Below are positions 23,895 through 35,434 of a stretch of DNA of 64,000 bases, in pieces (positions within the stretch are counted from its first letter, which is position 1; each line of letters begins with the position of its first letter). The notes under the pieces are model-generated. The model was not told the origin of the DNA. It searched no databases and saw only the letters and a program-made list of their open reading frames with translations. Where the stretch lies: contig JASFXZ010000038.1 in the NCBI GenBank assembly GCA_032209605.1, positions 4,774,001 through 4,838,000 of the forward strand. The letters are read 5' to 3'. This DNA comes from Mactromeris polynyma. Its lineage: Eukaryota > Mollusca > Bivalvia > Venerida > Mactridae. Both the position numbers and the translations under genes were made by a program.

Positions 23895-24946
23895 TATGGA
23901 ACGCCGTAACTGTCTTGTGATATTTCAAGTTGTTTTGTTCGCTTAATGTCCTATCTTGTTAAAAAGTATCATATCATCTCAAATAGCCGTGTTATTTTGT
24001 CCATTTGGCATTCCATCTTCTTAATTATCTGTTATGCTATCTTGTCAAAATGATATGTTATTTTGTCTATTTCATATGCTATCTTCTTAATAGTATGTTA
24101 TATTATGTCAAACGTAAATATTGTATTGTGAAAAAAACGTGTTAACTTGTCTACATAGTATGTTATCTTGTCAAAATACAGACATTTCTTCTCTATACTA
24201 TGTGTTATCTTGTCTAACAGGAGCGATATCTTGTTAAAAGAGTCATGTTCAAAAACTGCACTATCGTGTCTAACTACCATCCTATCATCTTAATTTTCAA
24301 TGATATCTTGTCAAATTATTGTGTGATCTTGTTCAAACAGAGTGTGGTTATAATATGTCAAACAGTAGTGTTGTCTTCTTAAGATTTGATATTAACTTGT
24401 CAAAGTGGTGCACTATCATGTCAACTTAGTATGCTATCTTGTCTAATGAATGTGTGATCCTGTCCAATGAACATGTTATTATGTCAAATTGCCATGGTAT
24501 CATGTCCATATAACTTGTTATCATGTCGAACATGCGTGTTATTATGTCAAAGTGTCATGGTAACTTGTTCATATAACGTGTCATCATGTCCAACGTGTGT
24601 GTAATTATGTCAAAGTGTCATGGTATCTTGTCCATATAACGTGTTATCATGTCGAACATGCGTGCTATTATGTCAAAGTGTCATGGTAACTTGTCCATAT
24701 AGCATGCCATCATGTCATACAACCGTCTTGTCTTGTTCAATTCAAATTATATATGGACAAGTTACCACGACACTTAAACATAATAACATGCTCATTGGAC
24801 AAGATCACACATTCATTAGACGAGATGGAATACCCAATGGACAAAATAGCACGGCTATTTGAGAAAATATGATAGTGTTTAACAAGATAGGACATTAAAC
24901 GAACAAAACAATTTGAAATCTCACAACATAAGACAGGCGTTCCATA
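23895..24946. mobile_element. Foldback element with long inverted arms, 1.05 kb
   Basis: The left end TATGGAACGCC and the right end GGCGTTCCATA start arms that stay inverted for at least 170 bp (for example TTAATGTCCTATCTTGTTAA against TTAACAAGATAGGACATTAA). The interior is a run of degenerate short repeats (TTATCTTGTCAAA and TTATTATGTCAAAGTGTCAT types). This fits a foldback-type element; it has no coding capacity. Confidence 0.75.
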
Positions 24947-24949
24947 TGT

Positions 24950-26180
24950 TCTTCGTCATTATGACTGTTGGTGTTATATAGCATAGGTGGAACTGAAAGT
25001 ATTTTGTCCATGTTGTATTGACACTAAACTTTTTGAGGTGTGATAACGATCATTGTGCATCTCTGTGTTTTGCTCAAACTTGATCATTCTGATGCATTGA
25101 TTGAAGCATGCTCGTAGGATTTAACCGTGCCTTGTCATTGAAGACGTTTCCAAAAAAAGAAATAAATCTCCTTTCTTCTTTTTCTATTGAAACGGCATCG
25201 ACATTTTGTCAGTTTGGTTTTAAAGCAGGTTTGAATTATTTGCTTTACATGAATCCATTAAATTGTTTATAACTTTTTTTGTGTTACTTAAGTGCTGAAA
25301 ATGAACCCATTTGAAAGATTTCAAGGGCCATAAAAGAGTGTTATACTTCGAATAATTCTTCTTGTGCTATTGAAATCTAACTGGTTTCATTCTGAGTAAT
25401 GTATTTACATTTGTGTTTGTTTTTTGTACATATTCTTATTGTTTGCATTTCTCCATGTTCACCCGTGACATTTGCTTTGGTCATGTCCCTCACATGGGGA
25501 GAAGTTGTAAGTTGATTGTGCAAGAACAAGCTAGTACTGGTTGGCACTTTATTCCAGGAAAACTGTTTAGGAGTAGTATATGCTATACGAGCTCGGAATA
25601 TATTCATGTACATATTAACATCATTGGTAGTTACTCGGCCAGATTTGAAAGAAGAACATGCTTTACTTTATGAGGAGTTGCGCTCACAAGATTATTCATA
25701 TAGCATATTTCTAAACAATGGGTCATTACTCTTGTAATACACTTAAGAATGGAAATCCTCGTCTTCATCTGTAACTTCAAATCAAGAGTAACTCTGTCCG
25801 ATTTGAAAGAAGAACATGCAAAACTGTAGAAGTGCTCACATAGTGTACCATATATTGTATATTCATGAAGAGAACTAAGGGCAATAACTCAGACAATATA
25901 TGTGAGATTGTAAATCCCTGCCTTCATGATTTTGTCGGGTTTAAAATAAATCAATGAAAAATTGTAGGATTTGTATTCACATGACTGTGTCCACAGAAGG
26001 ACCGACTGACGGTAAGCTGATTACAGAATAACCTCTTTTACACCTTCGTTGTTTGGGAATACACTGATATTTAAATGACATACAACATCAAAAGAAAAGA
26101 TAATGTAATACATTTCAAATATTTATTTCTGATAGGACATAGTTCTTTTATGATACTTTAGTACAAATTACAACAAAGTA
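24950..26180. other. Intergenic with dispersed-repeat remnants
   Basis: No gene is supported; the short open frames here overlap on both strands and have no splice context. Around 25620-26000, two loosely similar blocks share GATTTGAAAGAAGAACATGC and GCTCACA; AGGGCAATAACTC (about 25880) and GAAGGACCGACTGACGG (about 25996) follow, a layout resembling the end of a dispersed mollusc repeat. Confidence 0.45.
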
Positions 26181-26428
26181 TGAAATGATATCAAGGTTTT
26201 TGGAACATATTTTACGAATACCTGTTATTTTTAAAAGGAACCAAGGTCTCGTGGATATCCAACTACTGTCCAAGTTTGGTGAAGATCAAATGAACAAGAG
26301 AGCCAGGATGGCCCTGAATCGATCACCTGAACACCTGAAATGTTTGGTATTATCACGGACCTATATAGGTCCGTGGTATTATGGTATTTTGTCACTATTT
26401 GCAAAATTACGTCGAACAAGACTTTCAA

Positions 26429-27202
26429 AATAAGAGGGCCATGATGGCCCTATATCGCTCACCCGAATACACTGCCATTAGTATTTACGAAGTGCTTTTT
26501 AACGAAATAATAATTCATTTTTATGAAAAAATCATTTGTTTTTTAGAAATACTTTTTCGTATTTACAAAATAATCATTCGTATTGACAAAAATTAAGTGG
26601 TTTATACCAAGTATTAAATTGATTTTAGAAAATAATAATTTATTTCATGAAATAATTATTCGTTTGTACGAAATAATAAATTCACATTTACAAAGAATAA
26701 CTCGAACCATCGAAAGAGGACCACCCAAGGATCATTTCTGAAAAATGTGATCAAAATTAATCAAGTGGCTTGGGAGGAAATATTGTTTATAATTTCCACT
26801 ATATACATTTAGGGAACACAGCCACGCCACTGGTGGCCATCGTTTTTGACGGAACCTAATAAGTTATGCAATCTTGTAAGAGGACCACTAGACAATGCCA
26901 TACACCAAATATCAAAGCTCTAGACTTTAAAGTTTCGGAAATGAAGAATTTCAAAGTGTACACTTTTACAATCTATTTTTAGCTAATGTGACCTAATTAT
27001 GCAGCAAACTGGAAGGATTTATGCAACTTTGAAAGAGGTCCACCTAAGGATCATTCCTGTGAAATTTGATCAAAATCCATTCAGTGGAATAGAAGGATGT
27101 AGTTAAAAGAAAATGTTGACGCACGATTCACGACGACGGACATTCATGAATCCAAAAAGCTTACCACCATGAGCACTAATTCGTGCTCAGGTGAGCTAAA
27201 AA
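26429..27202 (+). mobile_element. Non-autonomous repeat, GAGGGCCATGATGGCCC...GGTGAGCTAAAA
   Basis: It starts TAAGAGGGCCATGATGGCCC and TATATCGCTCACCCGAA, and ends GTGCTCAGGTGAGCTAAAA. Internal landmarks are AGAGGACCACCCAAGGATCA, TTTCCACTATATACATT and TTGTAAGAGGACCACTAGAC. Related copies lie at 29443, 31841 and 33720, and a 5' fragment at 26284. No open frame; the class is unknown to me. Confidence 0.65.
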
Positions 27203-27307
27203 GCAAAACAATTTATTGCCAGCTGTAAATAATTATAAAGTACTATTTTCTGATCTTGTTTGATGACATAATTGATTAACATTATTGTTGTTCTTTCATG
27301 TTTAGTA

Positions 27308-28622
27308 CAGTAAAACTTCGAAACCTCGAACAGTTTTGGCTCGAACACAGTAGTTACCTCGAACATGTTCTTAAGTCCCGGCGAAACCCCTTCTTATTTC
27401 ATATTATCTAACAGTAGATCACTCGAACAGAGATAGGTCGAACACTCGAACAGGATTTGTGGTCCCTAGCTATCATTTCATTCATTGTTCACCATAGATA
27501 GGTCGAACAATACAATAATTCACACCTTTCATTGACCGCTTAATATTCTAATTTCTATTGTTTGTTGACGGGTAAGATTGGCGACGCATGTTATTCGCAC
27601 TTCGTGATAATTTCTTGCCAGTTGTACATGTACAGTGGAAACTCCCTAATCCGAACACCCCTCGGACAAACTATAAAGTTCGGATTAGAGGAGATTCCGG
27701 ACTGGAGAGGATTCCTCCATTGAATGTCAGTAGGCAAGACATTCTTTCTGTAATTTGAATAAGTTCGCTAGAGGTTGTTTGCGTTATCGCGATGTAATAT
27801 AATATAATGTCTGAATGCTTTTATTCGACTTTGCAGAGTACTAGTAATTTAAGCTACAATATTTTACAAAATTTATGTAAACTTTATGTAAAATTCAATG
27901 TATAGCCCAAAATCACACGTTATAAGTGACTAACATATTTATGCTCCTTTCATGAAAGGAAGATTTATTTTGCAATGCGATATGCAAAATACATGCTTTG
28001 TTAAATATTGGAAATTATCATTATTATTAGTTTAGTCGTTATAGACATTGTAGAAAATTCGATTCTTCAGAATATGCACCGCTATAGAGCCTCTAGTTTA
28101 ACTAAAACTGTATGAAAGCATTAAATATAATTAACTTAAGATTTTGACCAACAGTTCATTCTGCAATAGATGTAGAAATGACCGCAAAATTACACTGTGC
28201 AGAAAATGTATTAGATATTTTATTTCTTAGTATTGATACTCTGATAATTTCACTGCATAAGGTGGATATATCAATCTCAATCAAGTATTTCAATGAATCA
28301 TTCAACATGTCAAATGATTTCAAACATAGCTGAAATTAAGTATGGGTGTTTTGCGACGTTATACTTTCCATAAAACCTGACAAGCTATGCACATAGTACG
28401 ATGTATTTTCAAAACGCCATATCTGAAAACTATGCACCATAGCTTCATTTCAAAAGATTTTTCGTAGAGGAAAATAATGATCAAGGGTAAAGAATTTGGC
28501 CTTTTTCTGCGCTTTGACTGTCAGTTAGGACATATACGCATGTACCGTAGATGCCTCAAACAGTAGATGGCTCAAACTAATTGCTAGGTCCGACGGCAGT
28601 TCGAGGTTTCGAAGTTTTACTG
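27308..28622. mobile_element. Tigger/pogo-like element, 1.3 kb, CAGTAAAACTTCGAAACCTC ends
   Basis: Both ends carry CAGTAAAACTTCGAAACCTC as perfect inverted repeats of about 24 bp, with TA on each side (27306-27307 and 28623-28624). Subterminal TCGAAC motifs are repeated. A second left end, CAGTGGAAACTCCCTAATCC, starts near 27633 and may be a nested, incomplete relative. No transposase frame survives. Its right end supplies the stop codon of the minus-strand exon at 28617. Confidence 0.8.
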
Positions 28623-29122
28623 TATTTCCACTTTGCGCAAACTAAACCATGTACTATCTGCAAAACATGGACATGGAGATGTCACTTTATTTTTGTAAGA
28701 TTCAATTAAAGATCCAGTATGCTTGAAAAAATCTGCTTTGTAACCCTTGTCCTGTATCTCATCTGGAACACCAGAACAGCAATATTTAAAATTCAAAGCT
28801 GACCAAAGAACGATTATTGTAGATTGATTCAGATCTGGATTATCGCTTTCCTCATAAAGCGGCAGAAGGGGGGTTTCAGCAACATGAGTTCTGGACATTG
28901 CTATAGTGGGAATAAGGAAATTCTTCAACTCTGGATGCATCCTTTTCATCAAAAAGGAGAAGACAATAGTTTCAGCTCGTATCTGATTTCTACTCAAATC
29001 CATTGCGCTTGTAGACTTCATTTCTAAAGAACAAGGAACATGGGAAGCACGTCCCTCAGCAAGAGTTCTCACAGGAACCCCCATTAATATACCAACTCGT
29101 CCATGCCACAATGAAGGGACAC
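28617..29122 (-). CDS. Terminal exon (D) of uncharacterised minus-strand gene
   Basis: After a good acceptor (TTTCTCTTTGACAG) the exon reads GVPSLWHGRVGILMGVPVRT, then MDLSRNQIRAETIVFSFLMK and HPELKNFLIPTIAMS, for 167 residues to a TAA at 28619-28617. The incoming phase (two bases) fits exon C exactly (CTT G/GT GTC). I recall WHG...AETIVFSFLQ-type proteins as an expanded, uncharacterised family in bivalves, but cannot name a function. The last codons (IQ-stop) lie in the terminal inverted repeat of the adjoining Tigger-like element, so the C-terminus may be a product of its insertion. Confidence 0.55.
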
Positions 29123-29442
29123 CTGTCAAAGAGAAACAACACTTATTACCACCCTATAAACAACCTTTAACAATTTACTACATTACAGTTGATTAACATA
29201 ATTGGCAATATTGTTATTGTAGAGGTTATATATATTGTACAGTTTCCCGAATCTAGTTGAGATCACTGATTATCTTGTTATGTTTAGAGTTGGCGGTCTA
29301 CGTTCTTTGCGACACTTGTTCCCAAACCTTGCCATTATTCGTGGTGATCGGCTATTTCTGGATTACGCTCTTGTCAATTATGACTTACCAAAACAGGCTT
29401 TAATTAACCTTTTTATTAAGTTTGCAACTGTTCTCAGATAAA

Positions 29443-29980
29443 TAACATGAGGGCCATGGTGGCCCTATATCACTCACCTGAATAGATTGCCATGTTGGCT
29501 TCAAGAGAGTCAACGAGGTTTTTCAATGATTTGACCATGTGACCAACTTTTTGACCCAACATGACCCAGTACCAGACTGGACTTGCATTTTTTAAAGACA
29601 AACATTCTGATCAAGTTTTATGTAGTTCCAGTAGAAAATGCAGCCTCCCCAGAATCCACAAGGATTTCGTATCATGTGATCCTGTGATCTAGTTTTTGAC
29701 CTCAGATGACCAATTTCAATCTTGCCTAGATCGTATTACAGCAAACATTTTGTTCAAGTATCATGGAGATAAAGTAAAAAATCTTGAGTGTTAACAAGGT
29801 TTTACTATAATTGGACATAAGACCTACTTACTGGCCCAAGATGACCCAGTTTCATGCTTGATCTAGATTTTAAATGAGTCAAACATTCTGACCATGTCTT
29901 ACATAAATCAAGTCAAAAATGTGACATCTGGAGTGTTAACAAGGTTTAATTAAACTTGACTTCCTCAGTTGAGCTAAAAA
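29443..29980 (+). mobile_element. Non-autonomous repeat, second GAGGGCCATGGTGGCCC copy
   Basis: It starts ACATGAGGGCCATGGTGGCC and TATATCACTCACCTGAAT, and ends CTCAGTTGAGCTAAAAA. The interior differs from the 26429 copy, with TGACC-rich text (GACCAACTTTTTGACC, AAGATGACCCAGTTTCATG). It sits in the intron between exons C and D. Confidence 0.6.
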
Positions 29981-30720
29981 TGGACTAAAGGAGTTGCTGG
30001 GCAAACACCTATGGGGACTCGGGGTAAATACATTGCCTGGCTGACAACCAAAAACAACAAGAGTATCGCTCGAAGCGATGGATGCTCCCCAAATGCTGTT
30101 TTTCTATGAAAAGGCAGAAATTGTAATACAATGTGCCGGCAGAAGGAGAAAGGTTGTAGCACTATTATACACATGTTGAAACATTTCATAACATACAAAA
30201 ATATAGGCAGGTTTAAGAAGTTATAAAGTCAATTTCAAGAAATGACACAAAAAAGCAGCAATTGTTATACACAAATATCAGTAGAAAAACAAGATATGAT
30301 GAAGAAAACCAGCCATTATACAAAAAGGTTAAGGGTAGATAACTTAAGTAATATGCTAGGTAGGATTATGGTTCTTGTGTACTGCACTTCCGCTCATTAG
30401 CATCTATGTATGTACAAAGTTTCATTTCAATCACTTTGAACAGTAATTTCCAAGATATGGCCCGGTCAAGCACCCATTATGGGAAAATGATAACTTAACA
30501 GACACGAATATAAATGTAAGAAATAGAAGCTCAATACTCCGGTTAAACATGACACGAAGAATATACAGATAATTCTGATGTGAGTATGACGATGAAAAAC
30601 AGCCAGATGTTGCAGAACTTTTATCCGAGATGGACATTGGCCTGCACTAAAAAAGGAAAAGTTGCTATGACATAAGCTCTCTGGCCTTTGCCCAGTATAG
30701 GCAAAACTTATGATAATTAC
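29981..30720. other. Intron-like sequence, nothing coding
   Basis: Between the repeat and exon C. It holds an ACAAGAGTATCGCTCGAAGC motif at about 30057, another dispersed-repeat-like start, and long AT-rich stretches. Short minus-strand open frames (for example 30431-30637) have no splice support or family resemblance. Confidence 0.4.
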
Positions 30721-30921
30721 CAAGAGAAGTGTCTCCATATTTCCCTGCTAATGCTTCATCACAGCCACATGAACATCTAGGGGGCACTTGCTTATTTCTT
30801 CCTGAAGAAGACTTGTCCAATGTGTACGTGGATGCCACAGACAGGTTTGACAGGAGATGATGAGCTATTGCTAGAGTTAATTTTGTTTCATTTGCATCTG
30901 CAGGCAAACGTGAAAGGGCTT
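30721..30921 (-). CDS. Internal exon (C) of the same uncharacterised gene
   Basis: The acceptor ...ACGGTAG/AAGCCC and the donor CTTG/GTAATT bound 201 nt. The product reads ALSRLPADANETKLTLAIAH, then a linker and RCSCGCDEALAGKYGDTSLG. It leaves in phase 1 and joins exon D in frame. Its incoming phase fits the out-phase of exon A (36736-36970) and that of candidate exon B (33083-33326). No known domain is recognised. Confidence 0.5.
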
Positions 30922-31239
30922 CTACCGTATTATCTGATAAAAGAAATTAAATACATGTATTTTAATTTTACTTCAGCTTCACAGTATGAAGAAAGTCATA
31001 CTACTAGCATAATTGGTGAAAGTTGCCAGACCATTGTTTGGAAACTTCAACTAAGTTATTAAGTGTCTTTGTTAACATTTTTGAACAACATATAAAATCG
31101 CTAGTCTTCATTTTCTATTGTACAGATGGCAGATTTCATAGAGCTAGTGTTACATGGACGGAAAGCAATAACATCTAAATACTTAGTTACTCTATTTATT
31201 ATTTACTGAATTTGTTTTTTAATATGATTGTGTGTCCCT

Positions 31240-31580
31240 TATGAAAAAAACAAGCCTCCTGCAAACTTTCTTGCGAATTTGCAGCAAATTTGCCGCAAAC
31301 TGTTTTGTTGCAAACTTTTATCATGCAAATGAGGTTTGCAGCAAATTTGCAGCAAACTTTTATCATGCAAATGAGGTTTGCTGCAAATTTGCTGCAAACA
31401 ATTTTGTTGCAGGAAGTTCACAGCAACTAAAACAAGACTCCGCCTACTGCGAACTTCCTGCAAAGTTACCGCGATCTTCCTGCAAAGTTACCGCAAACTT
31501 CCTGCGAAGTTGCTGCAACGTTGCCGCAAACTTCCTGCGAAGTTACCGCAAACTGTCTGTGAAGTGACTGCAAACTTTCA
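31240..31580. repeat. TGCAAA/TTTGCA minisatellite with opposed halves
   Basis: The first half repeats GCAAATTTGCAGCAAACTTT with ATCATGCAAATGAGGTTTGC (about 31265-31410). The second half repeats CTTCCTGCAAAGTTACCGC at a 17-18-bp spacing (31455-31575). The two halves are related as loose inverted copies. Open frames through it are by-products. Confidence 0.75.
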
Positions 31581-31840
31581 CAATATACAGACATTTACTA
31601 AACAATGTAACACAATAACAATTTATTCAAATTAACAGAAACATTAATTATGATCAATATAACTGTCAAGAGTAACCTAGATTTTTAACTCACACAGCAA
31701 AATATTTAACAACTGGAATATAACTAGAGCAGGTGCCGAGATGCAACAAGATATGAATTAGTTGTCATTTTCAAGTTTAAAATGGTTTGATCACAAATTA
31801 TTAAGTCAATGAAGTAGAAACATGATGTATAATAATCAAA

Positions 31841-32101
31841 CAACAAGATGGCACTAGAGCGCTCACCCGAGTGTTATGACTATCATATGCATAACAGGCG
31901 AGTTATAAAACTCATTAGTTACTATGGAAGCCATGTACATGGTTGCTAAGAAGAGTCATGATTGTTAAGGTGGATTCTAAGGAAGTTTAGTCAAAATCCA
32001 TCAAGCGGTTTAGGAGAAGTTGTTTAAAACATAACGTACATAAAACATGACGGACACAGGGCGATCACAATAGCGCGACTTCAGCTCTCATGAGCTAAAA
32101 A
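31841..32101 (+). mobile_element. Short copy of the GAGCTAAAA-ending repeat family
   Basis: It starts CAACAAGATGGCACTAGAGC and GCTCACCCGAGTG, and ends CTCTCATGAGCTAAAAAC. It retains AATCCATCAAGCGGTTTAGG as an internal landmark shared with 33760 and 34090. Confidence 0.55.
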
Positions 32102-32213
32102 CACAATGTGCACAAAAAGAACACATAATATGCATTGAACAATAATATATTTGCATTTTCATAATATGTGAATAATTATTTCTTTAAATATTTAAAAGAC
32201 GTTATATTAAAAA

Positions 32214-32717
32214 CAGTCCATCTTGTATTAAGAGACCACCAAAGGGTCAGACAAAAAGTGGTCTCTTAATGAAACTTAATGAGACTTTTAATACAAAGCT
32301 TGGATCCAGACAAGATATCAGGTTTGACCGTTTCAATATTTTCTAGTCTGCTACTGTACATACATTTGTACTTAAAATGTGCTTCAAGTTCATCATGTTA
32401 AAAATACAATGTACAAAACAAACAGTTTTATTCTTTTATTTGTAATAAACAAATATTCACCAGATCTTATGATATATGTCTTCTCTATAAAACATACATA
32501 CACACACTTAAATTTTATAAATGAATCTGCGGTCTATTATGAATTAGCGGTCGTTTAAAGAAAGGAAAAATAATGACTGAAAAAACTTTGAGTGACGACC
32601 AGTTGCGTTAAACAAAAGTCCCTTAGCAAAACGTAAAGATATAGTAAAAAAATTGTCAGGAATTTTTCAAAGATGACGTTTACTGCATATGGCCGCATAA
32701 GACATGTGGATTGACTG
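32214..32717. mobile_element. Possible Tigger-like element, CAGTCMATC ends
   Basis: The left end CAGTCCATCTTGTATTAAGA and the (inverted) right end CAGTCAATCCACATGTCTTA agree at CAGTC-ATC and beyond only patchily. TA follows the right end. Internal AAGAGACCACC and ATTAGCGGTCG motifs fit Tigger-type subterminal repeats. Confidence 0.4.
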
Positions 32718-33082
32718 TACTTGATCATTTTAATTTCAACACTAGTCTTGTTATTAATTCATCTGTCTTTGCAATTTATTAACAAAATACTACTTTTGTA
32801 CCTATACATGTCCATCTTGGTTTATCTTAATAACTTAATTTGACAATACTGCATAAACGCCTGTACTCATTAAAAGAATAAAACATCAATTACACAAAAC
32901 TTCTTTAGTCTGTCTATAAATCAATGATCCTGTATCATGCAGAATAATGGCAATAATTTACTGGTTGTTCAGAATAATGGAGATGGTCTCAGAGGGCACT
33001 AACACGACCATTTTGATTGCCTACTGCACCAACTCCCATGCTCCATCTCATGATCTGCACTATTACATGTAAATCATGTCAC

Positions 33083-33326
33083 CCTTGACTTGAAAGATCA
33101 TTGTCTGACTTGGTCTCAGGCCCTTCATAACTTTCTCCACCTCTGGATCAGTTCTGAATAAGTCCATTATTGTATGACTACTAAAGTTTCGACATTGTGT
33201 CTTGGAATGGTAAATCAGCTGTTCCATTTTTTTCTGTGCTTTCAGGAGGGTGTGAACTTTAGTGTTAAACTCCTTCACAATAGAGCTTTTGTCCATCTTA
33301 AGTACTTCAGCTGCATAGGCGGACCG
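33083..33326 (-). CDS. Candidate exon (B), uncharacterised
   Basis: On the minus strand, TTGTTACAG/CGG opens an 81-codon frame: RSAYAAEVLKMDKSSIVKEF, then KVHTLLKAQKKMEQLIYHSK, and so on. The likely donor AAGG/GTGACA is weak; without it the frame stops at 33069-33067. The phase would fit exon C downstream but not exon A directly, so another exon would be needed. Charged helical composition; family unknown. Confidence 0.35.
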
Positions 33327-33414
33327 CTGTAACAATTACAAGAAAACCTTTAACATCTATATTTAAAGCCCAAGTGATCAAAATACCTTTTAAATGTCTA
33401 TGGTAAATACAGGA

Positions 33415-33715
33415 ATTGGGTTAATGAGTGAGTGACAGTGTGAGAGAGGGGTGAGACAGGTTGGGAGAGGATGAGAGTGGGGAAAGACAGGTAAGAGGAC
33501 AGTGAGAGTGGGGTGTGACAGGTAGGAGACAGTGAGAGTGGGGTGTGACAGGTTGGTAGAGGATGAAAGTGGGGTCTGACAGGTAGGGAGACCGAGAGTG
33601 GGATGTGACAGGTAGGGAGACAGTGGGTGTGTGACAAATTGGGAGACAGTGAGAGTAGGGTGTGACAGGTAGGGAGACAGGGTGAGAGTAGGGTGTGACA
33701 GGTAGGAAACAAGGC
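33415..33715 (+). repeat. Minisatellite, about 30-bp GAGAGTGGGGTGTGACAGGT unit
   Basis: About ten purine-rich units read AGTGGGGTGTGACAGGTAGG with GAGACAGTGAG variants. The strand asymmetry (almost no C on the plus strand) is strong. It sits upstream of exon B on the minus strand. Confidence 0.85.
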
Positions 33716-33719
33716 CAGC

Positions 33720-34300
33720 CCCCTTATATTTATCTTTGAAAAAGGATCATTCCTGTGAAGTTTGGTCATATCCATTGAGCGGTTTCAAAGATGTTGTTTA
33801 TAGTTTCCACTATATATGTAGATAGGGAACACGACCCCTCCCCTGGTGGCCTTGGTTTTTGGCGAAAAAAAAAATAATTTATGCCATCTTGTAAGAGGAC
33901 CACTAGACACTGATAGATGCCAAATATCAATGCTCTAGGCCTCAAAAAGTTTCAAAGTTTACACTTTTAAAATCTATTTTTAGCTCATATGAGTCAAAAG
34001 TATGACCTACCTATGCAACAGACCGGAACCATAAATATATAACTTCGAAAAAGGACCACCTCAGGATCATTTCTGTGAAGTTGGTCTAAATCCATTCAGT
34101 GGTTAAGGAAGAGATGTTGTTTATAGTTTCCACTATATACATATATATAGGTAAACCCCAGCCCTGGCAGCCATGGTTTTTGACGGAACTTAAAAATTTA
34201 TGCAATCTTGTAAGAGGACCACTAGACAATGCTAACTTTGAAAGTCCGCACAAATGTTATTCCTGTGAAGTTTGGACAAAATCTATACAGCTCCTACACA
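33720..34300 (+). repeat. Tandem internal fragments of the GGCCC repeat family
   Basis: Two successive blocks share AAAGGATCATTCCTGTGAAG or AAAGGACCACCTCAGGATCA, then ATGTTGTTTATAGTTTCCAC and TTGTAAGAGGACCACTAGAC. They match the interior of the 26429 element but lack its ends. Confidence 0.6.
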
Positions 34301-34549
34301 GCGCTTTGATTCCAGTACCGTTTCCAGCATTCACCAATCCTGTAATACCCAGTATATATATTTTGATATTTGACCTTACGAAATCACCATTCGTTCCTGA
34401 TTCTAAATTTCATTGGTCGGCACGTTCACGTGACTTCTGAGTTTATAATGTTAAACTTATAAAATGTGTACACAATGTATAGCCTTTCTTGCTAACGGAA
34501 ATTCTAGCTAATCGGTTTTATTTCATGTCATTAAAAGTTTAGCATAAAT

Positions 34550-34936
34550 TTACAGAAGGCAGTGTTTCCTTCTTTCATCGAGGATTGTACCGATACGTTT
34601 TACAAATAGCGTGGCAAATTTGAGTAACAAGATGCCAAGTAACGATATGACGCATTTAAAATATACGCAGATTCCGCATCGACAGTTGTTTAAATGACTT
34701 AAAATCACTACACAATTCAGGCACTTTAGGCATTGGAATAATTTTTGGATGTGGACGAAATGAAATTCACCAGGCCTTTTTCTATAGTCCCACCACAGAC
34801 GATCCCATTCCCAAAACCAATCAGAAGCACCCATGAAAAATTGTCTACGCCAGTGACCCCCCATATTACCGCAGAGCTGCGAAATAAACATCGAAAAAAT
34901 GCATGCGGCATGCTCAGATTTCATTGTCGATTTCAA
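34550..34936 (-). other. Unassigned open frame, possible decayed exon
   Basis: A 128-codon minus-strand frame holds RRQFFMGASDWFWEWDRLWW and a hydrophobic segment (CVISLLGILLLKFATLFV). An overlapping frame after a plausible acceptor (TTATTTCGCAG) reads VDNFSWVLLIGFGNGIVCGG, faintly like the first membrane segment of SLC16-type transporters, and stops at once. No complete gene can be built from either. Confidence 0.2.
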
Positions 34937-35434
34937 ATAAATAACTTGTGATTCCCGGCTTGCGTAGGTGTACGTTCATCGTGAACGGGAACCAGAACAA
35001 AAAAACATATCAAAATAGTAAATATTTCTGTGTCAAAATAAGAAAGAAAGATTCTGAGGGATCGAAAACGATCAATTCCATCTATGAGCAGGCGTCGAGT
35101 GCCCTGCGGTCAGAACTTTCCCTGTGAGTCTGATGGTTATTCAACTTATTTATGCTGGCAATGAACATTGCACTGATCAAATCATTCAGTGGAGACTGGA
35201 ATGCACTTTGCAAAGTTTGTTTATATCCTGAATCATGTTGGTTTATTTTACATTTTTTAAGACAAACTTTTCTGATAGATTGCTGTCAATGATAATTGGC
35301 TGCTGGATAGACTTATAAATACAGAGAACAAGCTACTAGGTGTAGTGGGCGAAGAAATCGCCGAACGTCCGTTTCTTTCGACAATTTTCAAAAGTACGGC
35401 AACAAATAAGTTGCTGAAAAATTCTGGGACATGT

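Noticed and set aside
27308..28622. Autonomous pogo/Tigger transposon
   Set aside because: Ends and TA duplications are right, but no DDE or CENP-B-like frame is visible in either strand.
31232..31635. Open frames with repeated KFAANFYHANEVC and NFLRSC motifs
   Set aside because: They translate the TGCAAA minisatellite; frames on both strands are open for the same reason.
33398..33775. CHTLLSLSP repeat protein on the minus strand
   Set aside because: It is the purine-rich minisatellite read in reverse; unit lengths vary and no gene signals are present.
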